From Calothrix rhizosoleniae SC01 (lineage in GTDB: Bacteria; Cyanobacteriota; Cyanobacteriia; Cyanobacteriales; Nostocaceae): 39,499 nucleotides of DNA. The DNA is taken from positions 1 through 39,499 of the forward strand of contig NZ_FYBH01000124.1 in NCBI RefSeq assembly GCF_900185595.1. The letters are read 5' to 3'. Each line of letters starts with the position of its first letter. Position 1 is the stretch's first letter. The notes beneath the pieces are model-generated. The model was not told where the DNA came from. It did not search any database and saw only the letters and a list, made by a program, of their open reading frames with translations. The position numbers and the translations under genes are program-made. Below are positions 16,747 to 25,957 of this stretch, one piece after another.

Positions 16747-17322
16747 TTACCAAATCTTCTCTAAATTCAGCACAAATCCAGGCAAAATATCTTCACCTGA
16801 CAAGCTACTAGGATTATTTAAAATTTCCACTTCCTGTCCAATGCGATAAATCTCAACTTGTCGCAATTTGCGATTAATTAACCAACCTAAACGTACACCA
16901 TTTTCTTGATATTCTTGCATCTTTTTTTGAGTGACTTTCAAAGTATCACTGGGGGAAAGTAACTCAAGTACAAAATCAGGACAGATAGGCGGAAATTTTT
17001 CTTTCTCTTCCGGTTGCAGGGTATCCCATCTTGCTAATTTTATCCAAGATGCATCGGGAGAGCGATCGCTACCATTAGGTAATTTGAAACAAGTTGAAGA
17101 ATCAAATACTATACCCAGCTTATTTTGCTCATTCCACAACCATAAAAGTGCATTGCAAGCGGAATTACTTTTTCCCGTTTCTCCCCCTGTTGGTGGCATA
17201 ATAATTAATGCCCCTGTAGCAGTGCGTTCAAATTTTACATCGGGATTTGAACGGCATAATTGATAAAATTGTTCGTCTGTTAAATCAAGGATGGGTTTAA
17301 AATCGACTGTTACGGCTTCCAT
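16747..17322 (-). CDS. Uma2 family (DUF820) putative PD-(D/E)XK nuclease
   Basis: This 191-residue protein is a complete member of the Uma2 family, which is greatly expanded in cyanobacteria. It shows the N-terminal LTDEQFYQLCRSNPDVKFERTATGALIIMPPTGGETG pattern, the core strand SDRSPDASWIKLARW (Asp of the PD motif), PPICPDFVLELLSPSDTL with the E-x-S element, and MQEYQENGVRLGWLINRKLRQVEIYR at the C-terminus. The fold is PD-(D/E)XK nuclease-like; the cellular role of these proteins is unknown. A related C-terminal fragment lies 2 kb upstream. Confidence 0.9.
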   Translation of the reverse strand: MEAVTVDFKPILDLTDEQFYQLCRSNPDVKFERTATGALIIMPPTGGETGKSNSACNALLWLWNEQNKLGIVFDSSTCFKLPNGSDRSPDASWIKLARWDTLQPEEKEKFPPICPDFVLELLSPSDTLKVTQKKMQEYQENGVRLGWLINRKLRQVEIYRIGQEVEILNNPSSLSGEDILPGFVLNLEKIW

Positions 17323-17572
17323 AGGAGAATTTTACCCAACAATAACCATTGTAATAGTTTCAGGCAGATATCAACCTTTTGTTGTTTCGGTGTGAGGTTT
17401 CTTGTAAGTTAATCCTGCTGTACGATGTTTGTCTTCTGTATAATGAGCGGATATTAACAATACCCAGAAAAGTTATTGATACTATGACTAAAATAGCTAT
17501 CATAATTTACTCAACTGAAATCCTTGGTGTGATAGACGGGAAAATTCCATCTAATAAATATTGGGTTGCACT

Positions 17573-18079
17573 ATGAAAGTCATACTGTTGGGCAACGCTG
17601 GATCCGGTAAGACGACTTTGGCGAAATCGCTGATCGAATTACATCCTTCGGCGCGTTTATCTCTTGATGAGGTGGCGTTCTCGGAGGGGGCAGCACGTCG
17701 ACAGGTCGAAGATAGCGTTGCTGATGCAATTTCTTTTATAGCTGAGTACGATCGCTGGGTCATCGAAGGCTGTTATTCGAGCATTGTCGAGCCACTCTTG
17801 CCCCATTGCCAGCTGCTAATTTTCTTGAATCCAGGCATTGAAACTTGTGTGGCGCACTGTCATAGCAGACCCTGGGAGAGCGAGAAATTCCCGTCCAAGG
17901 CAGAGCAAGATGCCAATATCGAAAACCTTGTTTCTTGGGTGCGTAAGTACGAAATCAGAATCGATGAATATGGCCTGGAAGAACACCGGAGACTCTTTGA
18001 TTCTTTCCAGGGACGAAAAATGGAATTCACCAAGGTAGTGCCCGATGCGGCTCAACAAATCATTGCAGTGGACGTTTGA
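17573..18079 (+). CDS. Small P-loop kinase (adenylate kinase/shikimate kinase-like fold)
   Basis: The 168-residue protein begins directly with a Walker A loop, VILLGNAGSGKTTLAKSL (residues 3-20), then has LSLDEVAF and RWVIEGCYSSIVEPLLPHCQLLIFLNPGIETC, the typical layout of the AAA_17/FlaR-type or topology-modulation-like kinases. The C-terminal helix region has RPWESEKFPSK, comparable to the lid of small nucleotide kinases. The substrate is unknown. I chose ATG 17573 over an upstream frame extension at 17561 (not ATG). The first 60 bp of the gene are 50% G+C, clearly more than neighbouring genes, and it contains no close operon partner, so acquisition by transfer is plausible. Confidence 0.8.
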   Translation: MKVILLGNAGSGKTTLAKSLIELHPSARLSLDEVAFSEGAARRQVEDSVADAISFIAEYDRWVIEGCYSSIVEPLLPHCQLLIFLNPGIETCVAHCHSRPWESEKFPSKAEQDANIENLVSWVRKYEIRIDEYGLEEHRRLFDSFQGRKMEFTKVVPDAAQQIIAVDV

Positions 18080-18117
18080 TGTTTGACATCTTTGAGAAAA
18101 CGATCGCTAATTGCCTA

Positions 18118-19458
18118 TCATCGAACATTATTGAGTGTGATGGGAATTTCAATTATAAATTCTGTTCCATACCCAGGTTCAGATTTAACCTCAATCTTAC
18201 CCTGATGTTTTTCAATAATTTGATAACTAATTGCTAATCCTAACCCCGTTCCTTGATTAATGGACTTAGTTGTAAAGAAAGGATCGAAGATTTTGTCTTT
18301 AATTTCTGCATTAATCCCGCAGCCATTGTCTTGGATTATTATATTTACTTTTTGATCGTCAGTTTTTATAGTTTTAATTATAATTTTTTTTTCAGTTTTT
18401 TCTGGATTGTCTAATAAAACATCAATGGCATTGCTAATAATATTCATGAATACTTGATTGAGTTTTGCTGGATAGCATTCAATTAAAGGTAAATCTCCAT
18501 ATTCTTTAATCATTTTAATTCCAGATTTGAGACGCGGACTCAAAATTAAAAGCGTACTTTCAATGCCATCATCAATACTCACAAGTTTCTTGTCAGCTTC
18601 ATCTAGTCGAGAAAAATTACGCAAAGACTTGACAATATCGCGAATGCGTTGGGTTCCCAATTTCATTGAAGAAAGTATTTTAGATAAATCCTCAATAATA
18701 AAATCAAAGCTAATGTTTTCAGCTTCTTCTTGAATTACAGGGGTTGGCTGTGGATATTCTTGCTGATAGAGTTTGATTAAATTTAATATAGATTCAACAT
18801 GGTTATGCAAGTGATTCAAATTACCATGAATAAAATTAACAGGGTTATTAACTTCATGTGCCACTCCTGCAACCATCCGCCTCAAGCTTGACATTTTCTC
18901 GGTTTGAATTACCTGGAGTTGGAGTTGGGCTTTAGCAGCTGCTTGATTAAGTGCTTTAAAGTTATTGTATGCCCCGGAGTGGTAACGGATACGGGCAATT
19001 AACTCAACTTTATCGGGTAATTTAATTAGGTAGTCATTTGCTCCATCGGTGAATGCTCGCGCTTTTAATTTTGCTTCTTCTTTGTTGGATAACATCATGA
19101 TAGGAATATCACGAGTGGCAGCATGAGAGCGAAACCAACGCAGCAGCATCAATCCATCTACTTCTGGCATCAACATATCGAGAAGGATTACCGTGGGAGA
19201 AAGTGCGATCGCCCTTTGAATTGCTTGGGTAGGATCGCTAATGTAATTAAAAGCAATATCTGTTTCGGTTCCTAGAATGCGACGGACTGCTTCGCCAATG
19301 AATGGTTGATCGTCAATCAGTAGAACTGTGGCTAGATTTGTTTTAGAAGTTTCTATACTGGGGTTTTCTAAGGGCTTTTTTTGCAGGAATTGTGAGTCAA
19401 TACTATGATTTGAGACAGTGATTTCGGGCGGATGGGAGACTGCTTTTCGTTGAAACAT
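18118..19458 (-). CDS. Response regulator-histidine kinase fusion (output of chemosensory cluster)
   Basis: A receiver domain (VLLIDDQPFIGEAVRRIL, phospho-acceptor in VILLDMLMPEVDG, KLP loop) is followed by a short coiled helix and a histidine kinase core. HisKA has MVAGVAHEVNNPVNFI with the phospho-His, and HATPase_c has NQVFMNIISNAIDVL, IIIQDNGCGI and GTGLGLAISYQIIEKH boxes. There is no membrane segment. The frame is open up to 19557, but ATG 19458 (MFQRKA) is preceded by TAGGAGATACTTA, a strong ribosome site, so I use it. It lies directly behind cheB. The receiver is very like that of WspR, where a GGDEF domain follows instead of a kinase; here a GQMVAGIAHEINNP-type kinase module takes that place. 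Confidence 0.9.
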   Translation of the reverse strand: MFQRKAVSHPPEITVSNHSIDSQFLQKKPLENPSIETSKTNLATVLLIDDQPFIGEAVRRILGTETDIAFNYISDPTQAIQRAIALSPTVILLDMLMPEVDGLMLLRWFRSHAATRDIPIMMLSNKEEAKLKARAFTDGANDYLIKLPDKVELIARIRYHSGAYNNFKALNQAAAKAQLQLQVIQTEKMSSLRRMVAGVAHEVNNPVNFIHGNLNHLHNHVESILNLIKLYQQEYPQPTPVIQEEAENISFDFIIEDLSKILSSMKLGTQRIRDIVKSLRNFSRLDEADKKLVSIDDGIESTLLILSPRLKSGIKMIKEYGDLPLIECYPAKLNQVFMNIISNAIDVLLDNPEKTEKKIIIKTIKTDDQKVNIIIQDNGCGINAEIKDKIFDPFFTTKSINQGTGLGLAISYQIIEKHQGKIEVKSEPGYGTEFIIEIPITLNNVR

Positions 19459-19567
19459 TAAGTATCTCCTAATATTGATTTGGGAGATTTTCTGAATCAG
19501 CAAGTATTTAGTACGGGCTTCTAGAATCGAGGATTGGATGTCATTGGATTGTTTCATCTGCTACTGG

Positions 19568-20590
19568 TTAAGGGGTAAATTGGGAATATCTGATAATTTG
19601 AGACGCGATCGCCTCAATAGATAGAACCTCCACAGCCGCTTTTAACTCAACAGCCGCTTTGGGCATACCATAAACAATGCAAGTCTCCTGGTTTTGAGCA
19701 ATTGTATGCCAACCTCTTGACCGCATTTGCTTTAAGCCTGCGGCTCCATCTCGCCCCATACCTGTAAGTAGCACCCCAACCCCTTCTCCTCGCCAATAGC
19801 TAGCCAAGCTTTGAAAGAAAACATCAATGGATGGACGGTAGACGGAATCAAGGGGTTGCTTCTCATAAGCCAGACTCAAGTCAGGACGGATTACGAGATG
19901 ATGATTTGTACCTGCAACCAGAACCTGACCAGGTTCTAATAAACAGCTCGGTGTGGCAAGCTGCACGGGTATGGAAATTTGCTGGTTTAACCAAGTAGCA
20001 AAACCAGGAGCAAATTCCGCATCAATATGCTGGATAATCACCACAGCAGCATTAATATTTCTGGGAAATTGGCAGAGAATAGTTGTCAATGCCTGGGGAC
20101 CCCCAGTAGAAGCTCCGATGGCGATTAGTAGTGGGAGTTGGTTTACTGGGGGAGAATTTGCAGGTAGTGTGGTGAGTTGCGATCGCTGGCGAGATGATTT
20201 ACCAATCAGTCTGGCAATGATCGCAATTTTATTTAGCAGCCCGGTACTACCATCGCTCTGTTGACCGGATAATATTGGTGTATTGACGGCATCCAAGGCT
20301 CCATAACCCATTGCTTCAAAAACCTTGGCTGCGTATTTATTGATGCTAGCAGTAACCATGAGAATGGCACAGGGAGACTGTTTCATGATTTGGCGGGTAG
20401 CTTCAACTCCGTCCATTCTCGGCATCACCACATCCATCAAAATCAAGTCAGGAGTATCCACAGTACAGGTGCTTACCGCTTCCACACCATCGTAGGCAAC
20501 CCACGCCAACTCATAGCCTGATATATTAGCTACAATACGCCTCAGAATTTCTACTATCATTAAGGTATCGTTAACAATGGCAATTCTCAC
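19568..20590 (-). CDS. cheB: Chemotaxis response regulator protein-glutamate methylesterase CheB (WspF-like)
   Basis: The 340-residue protein has an N-terminal receiver (residues 1-120; phospho-acceptor in [13 protein letters not shown]) and a C-terminal CheB methylesterase. The catalytic triad is visible: Ser in [11 protein letters not shown], His in [15 protein letters not shown] and Asp in [12 protein letters not shown]. It demethylates or deamidates receptor glutamates. The first acidic pair of the receiver is reduced (IVNDTLM in place of a DD pair), a common feature of WspF. It starts 3 bp after cheA ends, so the two are translationally close. Confidence 0.95.
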   Translation of the reverse strand: MRIAIVNDTLMIVEILRRIVANISGYELAWVAYDGVEAVSTCTVDTPDLILMDVVMPRMDGVEATRQIMKQSPCAILMVTASINKYAAKVFEAMGYGALDAVNTPILSGQQSDGSTGLLNKIAIIARLIGKSSRQRSQLTTLPANSPPVNQLPLLIAIGASTGGPQALTTILCQFPRNINAAVVIIQHIDAEFAPGFATWLNQQISIPVQLATPSCLLEPGQVLVAGTNHHLVIRPDLSLAYEKQPLDSVYRPSIDVFFQSLASYWRGEGVGVLLTGMGRDGAAGLKQMRSRGWHTIAQNQETCIVYGMPKAAVELKAAVEVLSIEAIASQIIRYSQFTP

Positions 20591-20593
20591 AGT

Positions 20594-22939
20594 TTAACCC
20601 TCGCCAACTAGGTCAATTACAGCTTCCATGAGGGTGTCATCATGAAAGCTACTTTTAGTTAGGTAGTAGTCAGCACCCGCTTTTAGCCCTTGTAACCGGT
20701 CTTCTTCTCGGTCTTTGTAGGAAACAATAATCACGGGTATATGCTTTAACTCGCTATGGGTTTTAATATGGCTTGTCAGTTGAAAGCCATTCATGCGGGG
20801 CATATCAATATCTGTAATTACCAAGTTGTAATTGCCACTACGGACTGCATTCCAGCCATCCATGCCATTTACCGCTACATCCACTTGATAACCATTATTT
20901 TCCAAGAGTTTGCGCTCCATTTCGCGCACAGTAATGGAGTCATCGACTACTAGGACATGCTTATATGTTTTATTAGCATTCTGCTGGATAGATTGATTTA
21001 GTTGACTAATTTGCCCACTCGCCAGCACCTTAGCAATAGAACGCACGAGATCCTCTACATCTACAATTAGTACTGGAGAGCCATCTTCTGTGAGAGTAGC
21101 AGCACTAATATTAGGTACTTTCCCCAGTCGGGGATCTAATGGTCTGACAACTAAACTGCACTCACCAAGAAATTTATCTACTATCAATCCATAATGGCTA
21201 GTATTATGATTCATATCAACCCGGAAATTTGGGTTTGCTTCCTGAAGCTGAGTATCCCCCCTAGTTGAGGAATGACTACTAGAGCGATCGCTGATGACGA
21301 TGACTGGTAGTAATTCTAAATTCTCAATAGGTGACGGTAAATCCAATACTTGATGCCCTGGTATTAATAAAACTGGGCAATCATCCAGTATAAAAAAATG
21401 CTGATTTTCTGATAAAAAGACATCGGACTTGGAAAGCATCACTACCCTTTCAATCCGCGATAGACCAAAAGCATAGGGTTCTCCGGAAATCTCCACCAGC
21501 AAGGTTCTAATTACAGATAGAGTTAGGGGTAACTGCAAGGAAAATGTCATTCCCTGTCCGGGTTTAGAGACTGCCCGCAGACTACCGCCAATCTCTCGCA
21601 AAGTACTATAAGCTACATCTAATCCCACCCCACGTCCGGAAATTTCCGTAACAGCTGTCGCTGTTGAAAATCCGGGCAAAAAGAGAAACTGCATCAACTC
21701 CACTTCCGTGAGATGAGTCGCCATGTCCCTAGGAGTTAGTTGTTTTCTCATAACTTCTTGACGCAAAAATTCTAAATCTATACCTCTACCATCATCTGTA
21801 ACGGTAATTAACAACATTCCAGCGCGATGGGTAACTTCCAGGCAAATATTTCCGGCTTCCGGTTTTCCTGCAGCTAGACGTTCCTGGGGAGATTCTATGC
21901 CATGATCTATGGCATTCCGCAAAATATGGGTGAGGGGAGCCTTCAACCGTTCTAAGATATCTCGGTCTACCAGAGTAGACTTACCCACAATTTCCAAATT
22001 CACCCGTTTACCCAATTGTCTGGCTAAATCCCTCACCAAACGGGGAAATTCCGAGCCAGCATCAGCAAAGGGGCGCATATGAGTAGCGATCGCTTGTCTA
22101 TACAAACGTTCAGCCAGGTTAGCAGAACGCTGGGAAAAAATTTCCAGTTCGTTATGGCGATCGCTCAATATCTGGCGACATTCATTAGCTGTTTGATGAG
22201 CCACACTTAACTGTTCCTGAATGTGCCGATCCAGGTGGCTGTTCCTCAGTAAATCCTGTAAATTCTCCAACAGGCTGAATAAATCCGTCTGACGGTGTTT
22301 TAATTCCAGTAAAGAATCAGCAAATGGTTCTAACCATTTTGCCTCTACTAAAGACTCCCCCGCTAAACCCATCAAGCGATTGAGATTATCAGCACTAACT
22401 CGGACTACGCGGTTTTGGGTGATGGTTGGTTGTTCTGGAGGTGGGGGAGAGGGGGAAGATGGGGAAGAATTGGGAATTGGGAGTTCTGAATTTTTTTGTC
22501 CCCGCGTCCACACATCCTCATTTCCTGCATTTTCATTCCTCAAATTGGCAATTGCTTTCACCAAGGATGTGATTCTCTCATCTTCAGCAAATTGCACTTC
22601 CGGTTGATTTACACAATCATCTGCAATTTGCAAGAGTATATCTACTGCTTGCAATAACACATCAACATCAGCCGCATTTAAGGTAATTGTTCCCTCCTGA
22701 ACTGCAACGAAGTAGTCTTCCATGACGTGAGCGAGGGAAACAGCAGCATCCACTTGGACAATTTTTGCAGCTCCCTTAATAGAATGGGCTGCTCGCATCA
22801 AAGTCGTCAATTCTTCAGTTGGTTCGGGTTTATTTTCCAGTGCCAACAAATTATTATTCAACACGGCAACTTGGGTTTTCACTTCCATGTTGAATAATTC
22901 CAGCAAGGAGAGATTAGTTAAATTTGTCTCTGAACTCAT
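20594..22939 (-). CDS. cheA: Hybrid chemosensory histidine kinase CheA-REC (WspE-like)
   Basis: Domains in order: Hpt (residues 1-115; phospho-His52 in RAAHSIKGAAKI), a Ser/Pro linker (about 155-172), dimerisation helices, HATPase (N box LTHILRNAIDHGIESP, G boxes DDGRGID and GRGVGLDVA), a CheW-like domain, and a C-terminal receiver (HVLVVDDSITVREME; acceptor in ITDIDMPRMNG). The 781-residue length and fused receiver match WspE and Frz-type CheA rather than E. coli CheA. No P2 domain is obvious. The start ATG overlaps the stop of the preceding cheW (ATGA). The Ser/Pro linker is coded by a G-rich low-complexity tract at about 22430-22490. Confidence 0.95.
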   Translation of the reverse strand: MSSETNLTNLSLLELFNMEVKTQVAVLNNNLLALENKPEPTEELTTLMRAAHSIKGAAKIVQVDAAVSLAHVMEDYFVAVQEGTITLNAADVDVLLQAVDILLQIADDCVNQPEVQFAEDERITSLVKAIANLRNENAGNEDVWTRGQKNSELPIPNSSPSSPSPPPPEQPTITQNRVVRVSADNLNRLMGLAGESLVEAKWLEPFADSLLELKHRQTDLFSLLENLQDLLRNSHLDRHIQEQLSVAHQTANECRQILSDRHNELEIFSQRSANLAERLYRQAIATHMRPFADAGSEFPRLVRDLARQLGKRVNLEIVGKSTLVDRDILERLKAPLTHILRNAIDHGIESPQERLAAGKPEAGNICLEVTHRAGMLLITVTDDGRGIDLEFLRQEVMRKQLTPRDMATHLTEVELMQFLFLPGFSTATAVTEISGRGVGLDVAYSTLREIGGSLRAVSKPGQGMTFSLQLPLTLSVIRTLLVEISGEPYAFGLSRIERVVMLSKSDVFLSENQHFFILDDCPVLLIPGHQVLDLPSPIENLELLPVIVISDRSSSHSSTRGDTQLQEANPNFRVDMNHNTSHYGLIVDKFLGECSLVVRPLDPRLGKVPNISAATLTEDGSPVLIVDVEDLVRSIAKVLASGQISQLNQSIQQNANKTYKHVLVVDDSITVREMERKLLENNGYQVDVAVNGMDGWNAVRSGNYNLVITDIDMPRMNGFQLTSHIKTHSELKHIPVIIVSYKDREEDRLQGLKAGADYYLTKSSFHDDTLMEAVIDLVGEG

Positions 22940-23643
22940 GGCAATACCTTTTTCGCCAGGGTTGTAAATAATAGTTCATCATCCAAATAGCTGACAATGC
23001 GCGAATGCCAGTGGAAGAATCCCTTGCTATAAGTTTGGTTTGCTCGCGCCATGTTTTTGGGAGGATCTCGTAATTCATTGTGATGAAACCGGTATATTCC
23101 GTAAATTTCATCCACCCCAAACACCCAAGTGTTACCAGCATTTTCCATCACTAACATCCGTGAATACACCACTGGACTGATTGATTGAGCAGTAATATCA
23201 GTACCTTGGAGATTTAATAGGTGGCTTAACGAGATACACAAATGCAATTCCCCTCGGATATTCACCAATCCCCGCAGGATTTGATTGCTGCGATGGGGTA
23301 TGGTATGAACTACACTTGGTGGAGTTGTTTCTTGGAAAACTTGAGCGGCAAGTGCCAGCCATTCCTGTTGCAAACGAAAAATCATCACCGTCAGGGTTTC
23401 GTTAGTAGGTAAGGTGTTGGAATCGATATGCTTCCCTACCCCTGTTTGGGCAAATAACTCCGTCCACTCATGGCGATAATTTTCAAAAGGGGAACGCTCT
23501 AGTAAATCCCGTCCCGCACTAGAGTGTACGGGGCAATTCCGACAGTGGATATGTGTAGATAATTCCGGGCAAGAGCCATCGCCCGTAACGCCAATTACGT
23601 TCCAGCAATGTTCAATATTTGATGGGGCATTGATGGTGCTCAT
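22936..23643 (-). CDS. cheW: CheW-like adaptor with N-terminal cysteine cluster (WspD-like)
   Basis: A 235-residue adaptor. The C-terminal two thirds form a CheW domain (WLALAAQVFQE, then ILRGLVNIRGELHLCISLSHLL, VFGVDEIYGIYRFH). The N-terminus has four conserved cysteines, C13, C25, C34 and C37 (EHCWNVIGVTGDGSCPEL and HIHCRNCPV), as in WspD proteins, suggesting a metal or redox site. It couples the receptor to CheA. It overlaps cheA by 4 bp and follows the receptor gene by about 20 bp. Confidence 0.92.
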   Translation of the reverse strand: MSTINAPSNIEHCWNVIGVTGDGSCPELSTHIHCRNCPVHSSAGRDLLERSPFENYRHEWTELFAQTGVGKHIDSNTLPTNETLTVMIFRLQQEWLALAAQVFQETTPPSVVHTIPHRSNQILRGLVNIRGELHLCISLSHLLNLQGTDITAQSISPVVYSRMLVMENAGNTWVFGVDEIYGIYRFHHNELRDPPKNMARANQTYSKGFFHWHSRIVSYLDDELLFTTLAKKVLP

Positions 23644-23666
23644 ATTTACAAATCACGAATCAAAAA

Positions 23667-25328
23667 TTACGCTATCCCTGGTGAAATTGTTTGATAACTT
23701 TCAGTGTGACGGGGTGTAAAATCTTCTGCCTTCAACTTAAAGCGGGAAATTTCTTGGCTCAGTCCTTGGGAAACTTGGTTCAGTTGGGCGATCGCATGAT
23801 TAATATCCCGCAGGGAATCTGCTGTTTGCATCGAGGTATTGCTTAGTTGGCTCATCGCTTCACTAATTTGCTGGGCTCCCTGGGACTGGGTTTCCATACC
23901 TTGGTTAACGTTTTCAAATCGCGGTGTTAACTGTTGTACCTGTTCGATAATTTGTGTGGTTTGAGTACTGATGCGAGCAACATCTTCCACGCTCCGTCCC
24001 ACTTCGGTAGCAAATTTATCCATCTCCATTACTCCTGTGGACACCGAAGACTGCATCTGCTTCACCATTTGTTCAATATCTAGAGTGGCAACTGCGGTTT
24101 GGTCTGCCAATCGGCGAATTTCTCGAGCAACCACAGCAAACCCCAAGCCATATTCTCCGGCTTTTTCTGCTTCAATAGCGGCATTTAAAGACAGCAAATT
24201 GGTTTGGTCTGCCACTTTAGTAATGGTGACAACAATATTATTAATATTGTTTGCTTTTTCGCTAATAACCCCCAGTCTGGCAGCAATGGAGTTGGTGGCT
24301 TCTGTCAGCTGCTGCATGGTTGTCTCCATCTGCGATAAGTCTTTTTGGTTCTCACTAGCTGCTTTTGCGGTCATTTGGGACATTTCAGCGACTTCCTCCA
24401 TTGTTTTCACCAGTTCCGTGGAGGTGGCAGAGATTTCCTTAGCAGCAGCAGCAACTTCGTTGGTAGCAGCAACTTGTTCAGTTATGCTTGCTTCTAATTG
24501 TTTACCAGAAGCCGCTATCTGGGTGCTAGAAGATGTGACCTGAATACCTGACCGTTGTACCTTGTGAATGAGGATGTTTAGACTGTGGCTCATATTTTTG
24601 AGTGCAGTCATTAACTTACCAATTACATCATTCGAGGAGACATCCAACTTATTTGTTAAATCACCCGCAGCAATTTGCTCTGTAAAATTAAATGCGCTTT
24701 GTAAGGAAAGATTCAAAGAGCGGTTGAGGACAACAATAATCAAAAATGATACGATAATTGCAACAATACTTATGCATAAAACACTTGCCCAATAAACAAA
24801 GTTAGCAATATTGTGAATTTGTTCAGCTTTCTTTGTTCGCTGTTCTAGTAATTGTTGTTCTATTTGCAGCATTTCATCAAGCCCTTGCCTGATTTCTTCC
24901 ATAAATTTTTTGCCTTTATCAGAAAGAATTAAAGACAAAGTTTCTTGTTCTTTTCCTGCTTTTTTCAAAGCAATTGTTTCTGCTAGTTCCTCAAATTTTT
25001 TATCGGCAAGGGCTTCTATTTTACTCAGTCTAGTTACTTGTTCAGGATTATCACTGATTTTTTCTTTAGATGTTTTGATAATTTCCGAAATATCTTGTTT
25101 CGCCTGAATATAAGGTTCTAAATATCTTTCTTTGTTTGTAATTATAAATCCCCTTTGACCTGTTTCTGCATCAACTAAAATATTTTTTATACTTATTAAA
25201 CGTGCTTTAACATCCTCAGTATGTATAAGTAAGTCGGCACAATAAAACCAAACTATGTGAAGAAAAGTAAATAAGCCTAAAACCCTTGTTCCCCCCGCTC
25301 CCTGCTCCCTGCCCCCTGCCTGATCCAA
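23667..25328 (-). CDS. Methyl-accepting chemotaxis protein, N-terminally interrupted (WspA-like)
   Basis: The open frame covers a CHASE3 periplasmic domain ([24 protein letters not shown]), a second membrane helix ([20 protein letters not shown], about residues 181-200), HAMP and a full MCP signalling domain with the hairpin tip [19 protein letters not shown] and [12 protein letters not shown]. The first 35 codons ([13 protein letters not shown]...) are not receptor sequence: they come from an inserted element. The true N-terminus with the first membrane helix lies upstream at 25350-25493 in the same frame, separated only by a TAG. The frame's own start would be a TTG at 25328 without a ribosome site, so the receptor may be inactive, made by readthrough, or restarted. 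Confidence 0.85.
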   Translation of the reverse strand: MDQAGGREQGAGGTRVLGLFTFLHIVWFYCADLLIHTEDVKARLISIKNILVDAETGQRGFIITNKERYLEPYIQAKQDISEIIKTSKEKISDNPEQVTRLSKIEALADKKFEELAETIALKKAGKEQETLSLILSDKGKKFMEEIRQGLDEMLQIEQQLLEQRTKKAEQIHNIANFVYWASVLCISIVAIIVSFLIIVVLNRSLNLSLQSAFNFTEQIAAGDLTNKLDVSSNDVIGKLMTALKNMSHSLNILIHKVQRSGIQVTSSSTQIAASGKQLEASITEQVAATNEVAAAAKEISATSTELVKTMEEVAEMSQMTAKAASENQKDLSQMETTMQQLTEATNSIAARLGVISEKANNINNIVVTITKVADQTNLLSLNAAIEAEKAGEYGLGFAVVAREIRRLADQTAVATLDIEQMVKQMQSSVSTGVMEMDKFATEVGRSVEDVARISTQTTQIIEQVQQLTPRFENVNQGMETQSQGAQQISEAMSQLSNTSMQTADSLRDINHAIAQLNQVSQGLSQEISRFKLKAEDFTPRHTESYQTISPGIA

Positions 25329-25354
25329 ACGATCATTTTTTACACCTACCTACT
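25228..25354 (-). mobile_element. 127-bp MITE-like element inside the receptor gene
   Basis: On the minus strand the element begins AGTAGGTAGGTGTAAAAAA and ends TTTTATTGTGCCGACTTACT; the ends are imperfect inverted repeats. TA dinucleotides flank it (25356-25355 and 25227-25226), the target duplication of the IS630/Tc1-mariner superfamily. The middle has a G-rich heptamer tract. Removing element plus one TA (129 bp) joins codons as ...[16 protein letters not shown]..., a continuous receptor sequence. No transposase is present. Confidence 0.65.
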
Positions 25355-25493
25355 TAATCCAATCATTGGCTTCTGAAAAAGAATCATTAACTGACTTAGA
25401 TACAAAATTGGTAATTCCTGTTAGTACAATAATTAGTCCAAAACCACCCAGGACGAGTTGATTAATTTTTGTTGCTTGCGTTCCTTGTTTCAT
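25350..25493 (-). pseudogene. Severed N-terminus of the chemoreceptor
   Basis: This 47-codon frame starts with ATG 25493 and reads MKQGTQATKINQLVLGGFGL followed by IIVLTGITNFVSK, a cytoplasmic tail and first membrane helix typical of this receptor family. It continues as SVNDSFSEANDWIK and ends at TAG 25352-25350, which is inside the inserted element. Frame and content join exactly to the CHASE3-HAMP-MCP part downstream. AGAAAGAACAT precedes the ATG. Confidence 0.8.
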
Positions 25494-25634
25494 ATGTTCT
25501 TTCTAGTCTATAAATTTTACTTATAGGACTCATCTTTTATTGTTTCAATATATAGTTGCTAGACACGCCTAAAATGGTGGCATACAGCACTTGGCAGGTA
25601 AATAAAGTACAAGGCAAGGCTACATACAAAAGCT

Positions 25635-25721
25635 CTTGTGAGATGGGCATCCCTGCCCGTTTGTAAAATGAAATATGCTGTAGATTTGATTATGGTGCGG
25701 GCTAGCAGCCCATCCCACAAG
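25635..25721. repeat. Inverted-repeat element with CTTGTGRGATGGGC ends
   Basis: An 87-bp segment with 14-bp terminal inverted repeats, one mismatch (CTTGTGAGATGGGC / GCCCATCCCACAAG), followed inward by CCCTGCCCG and CGGGCTAGC arms that also pair. It sits in the 464-bp space between cheR and the receptor gene, which otherwise shows no gene. This repeat type is frequent in cyanobacterial intergenic DNA. Confidence 0.6.
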
Positions 25722-25957
25722 AATTTCACACATGTAGCTGTGTTACGACAGTAGGGTATATTAGGGATAGGGTCAGGCACTAAACTCTGATGAATTATGC
25801 CCACTGTGTATTTATAATTCCCAAACAATTAGTAATATTTACAGTTTGTATGGGATTTCTAGCTAAGTATCCAAAAAGTTACTCCCCACACTCCCCACAC
25901 TTTTTTATCCCCTGCCCCCTGGCAGTCTTAACCATAAGTATTTAACCGGACATGATA

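Noticed and set aside
23971-24543. 190-codon open frame on the plus strand
   Set aside because: It lies fully antisense to the chemoreceptor; its composition mirrors the receptor's Ala/Ser/Glu codons and no domain is recognisable.
25559-25828. 89-codon open frame between receptor and cheR
   Set aside because: It runs through an inverted-repeat element and has no coding signature.
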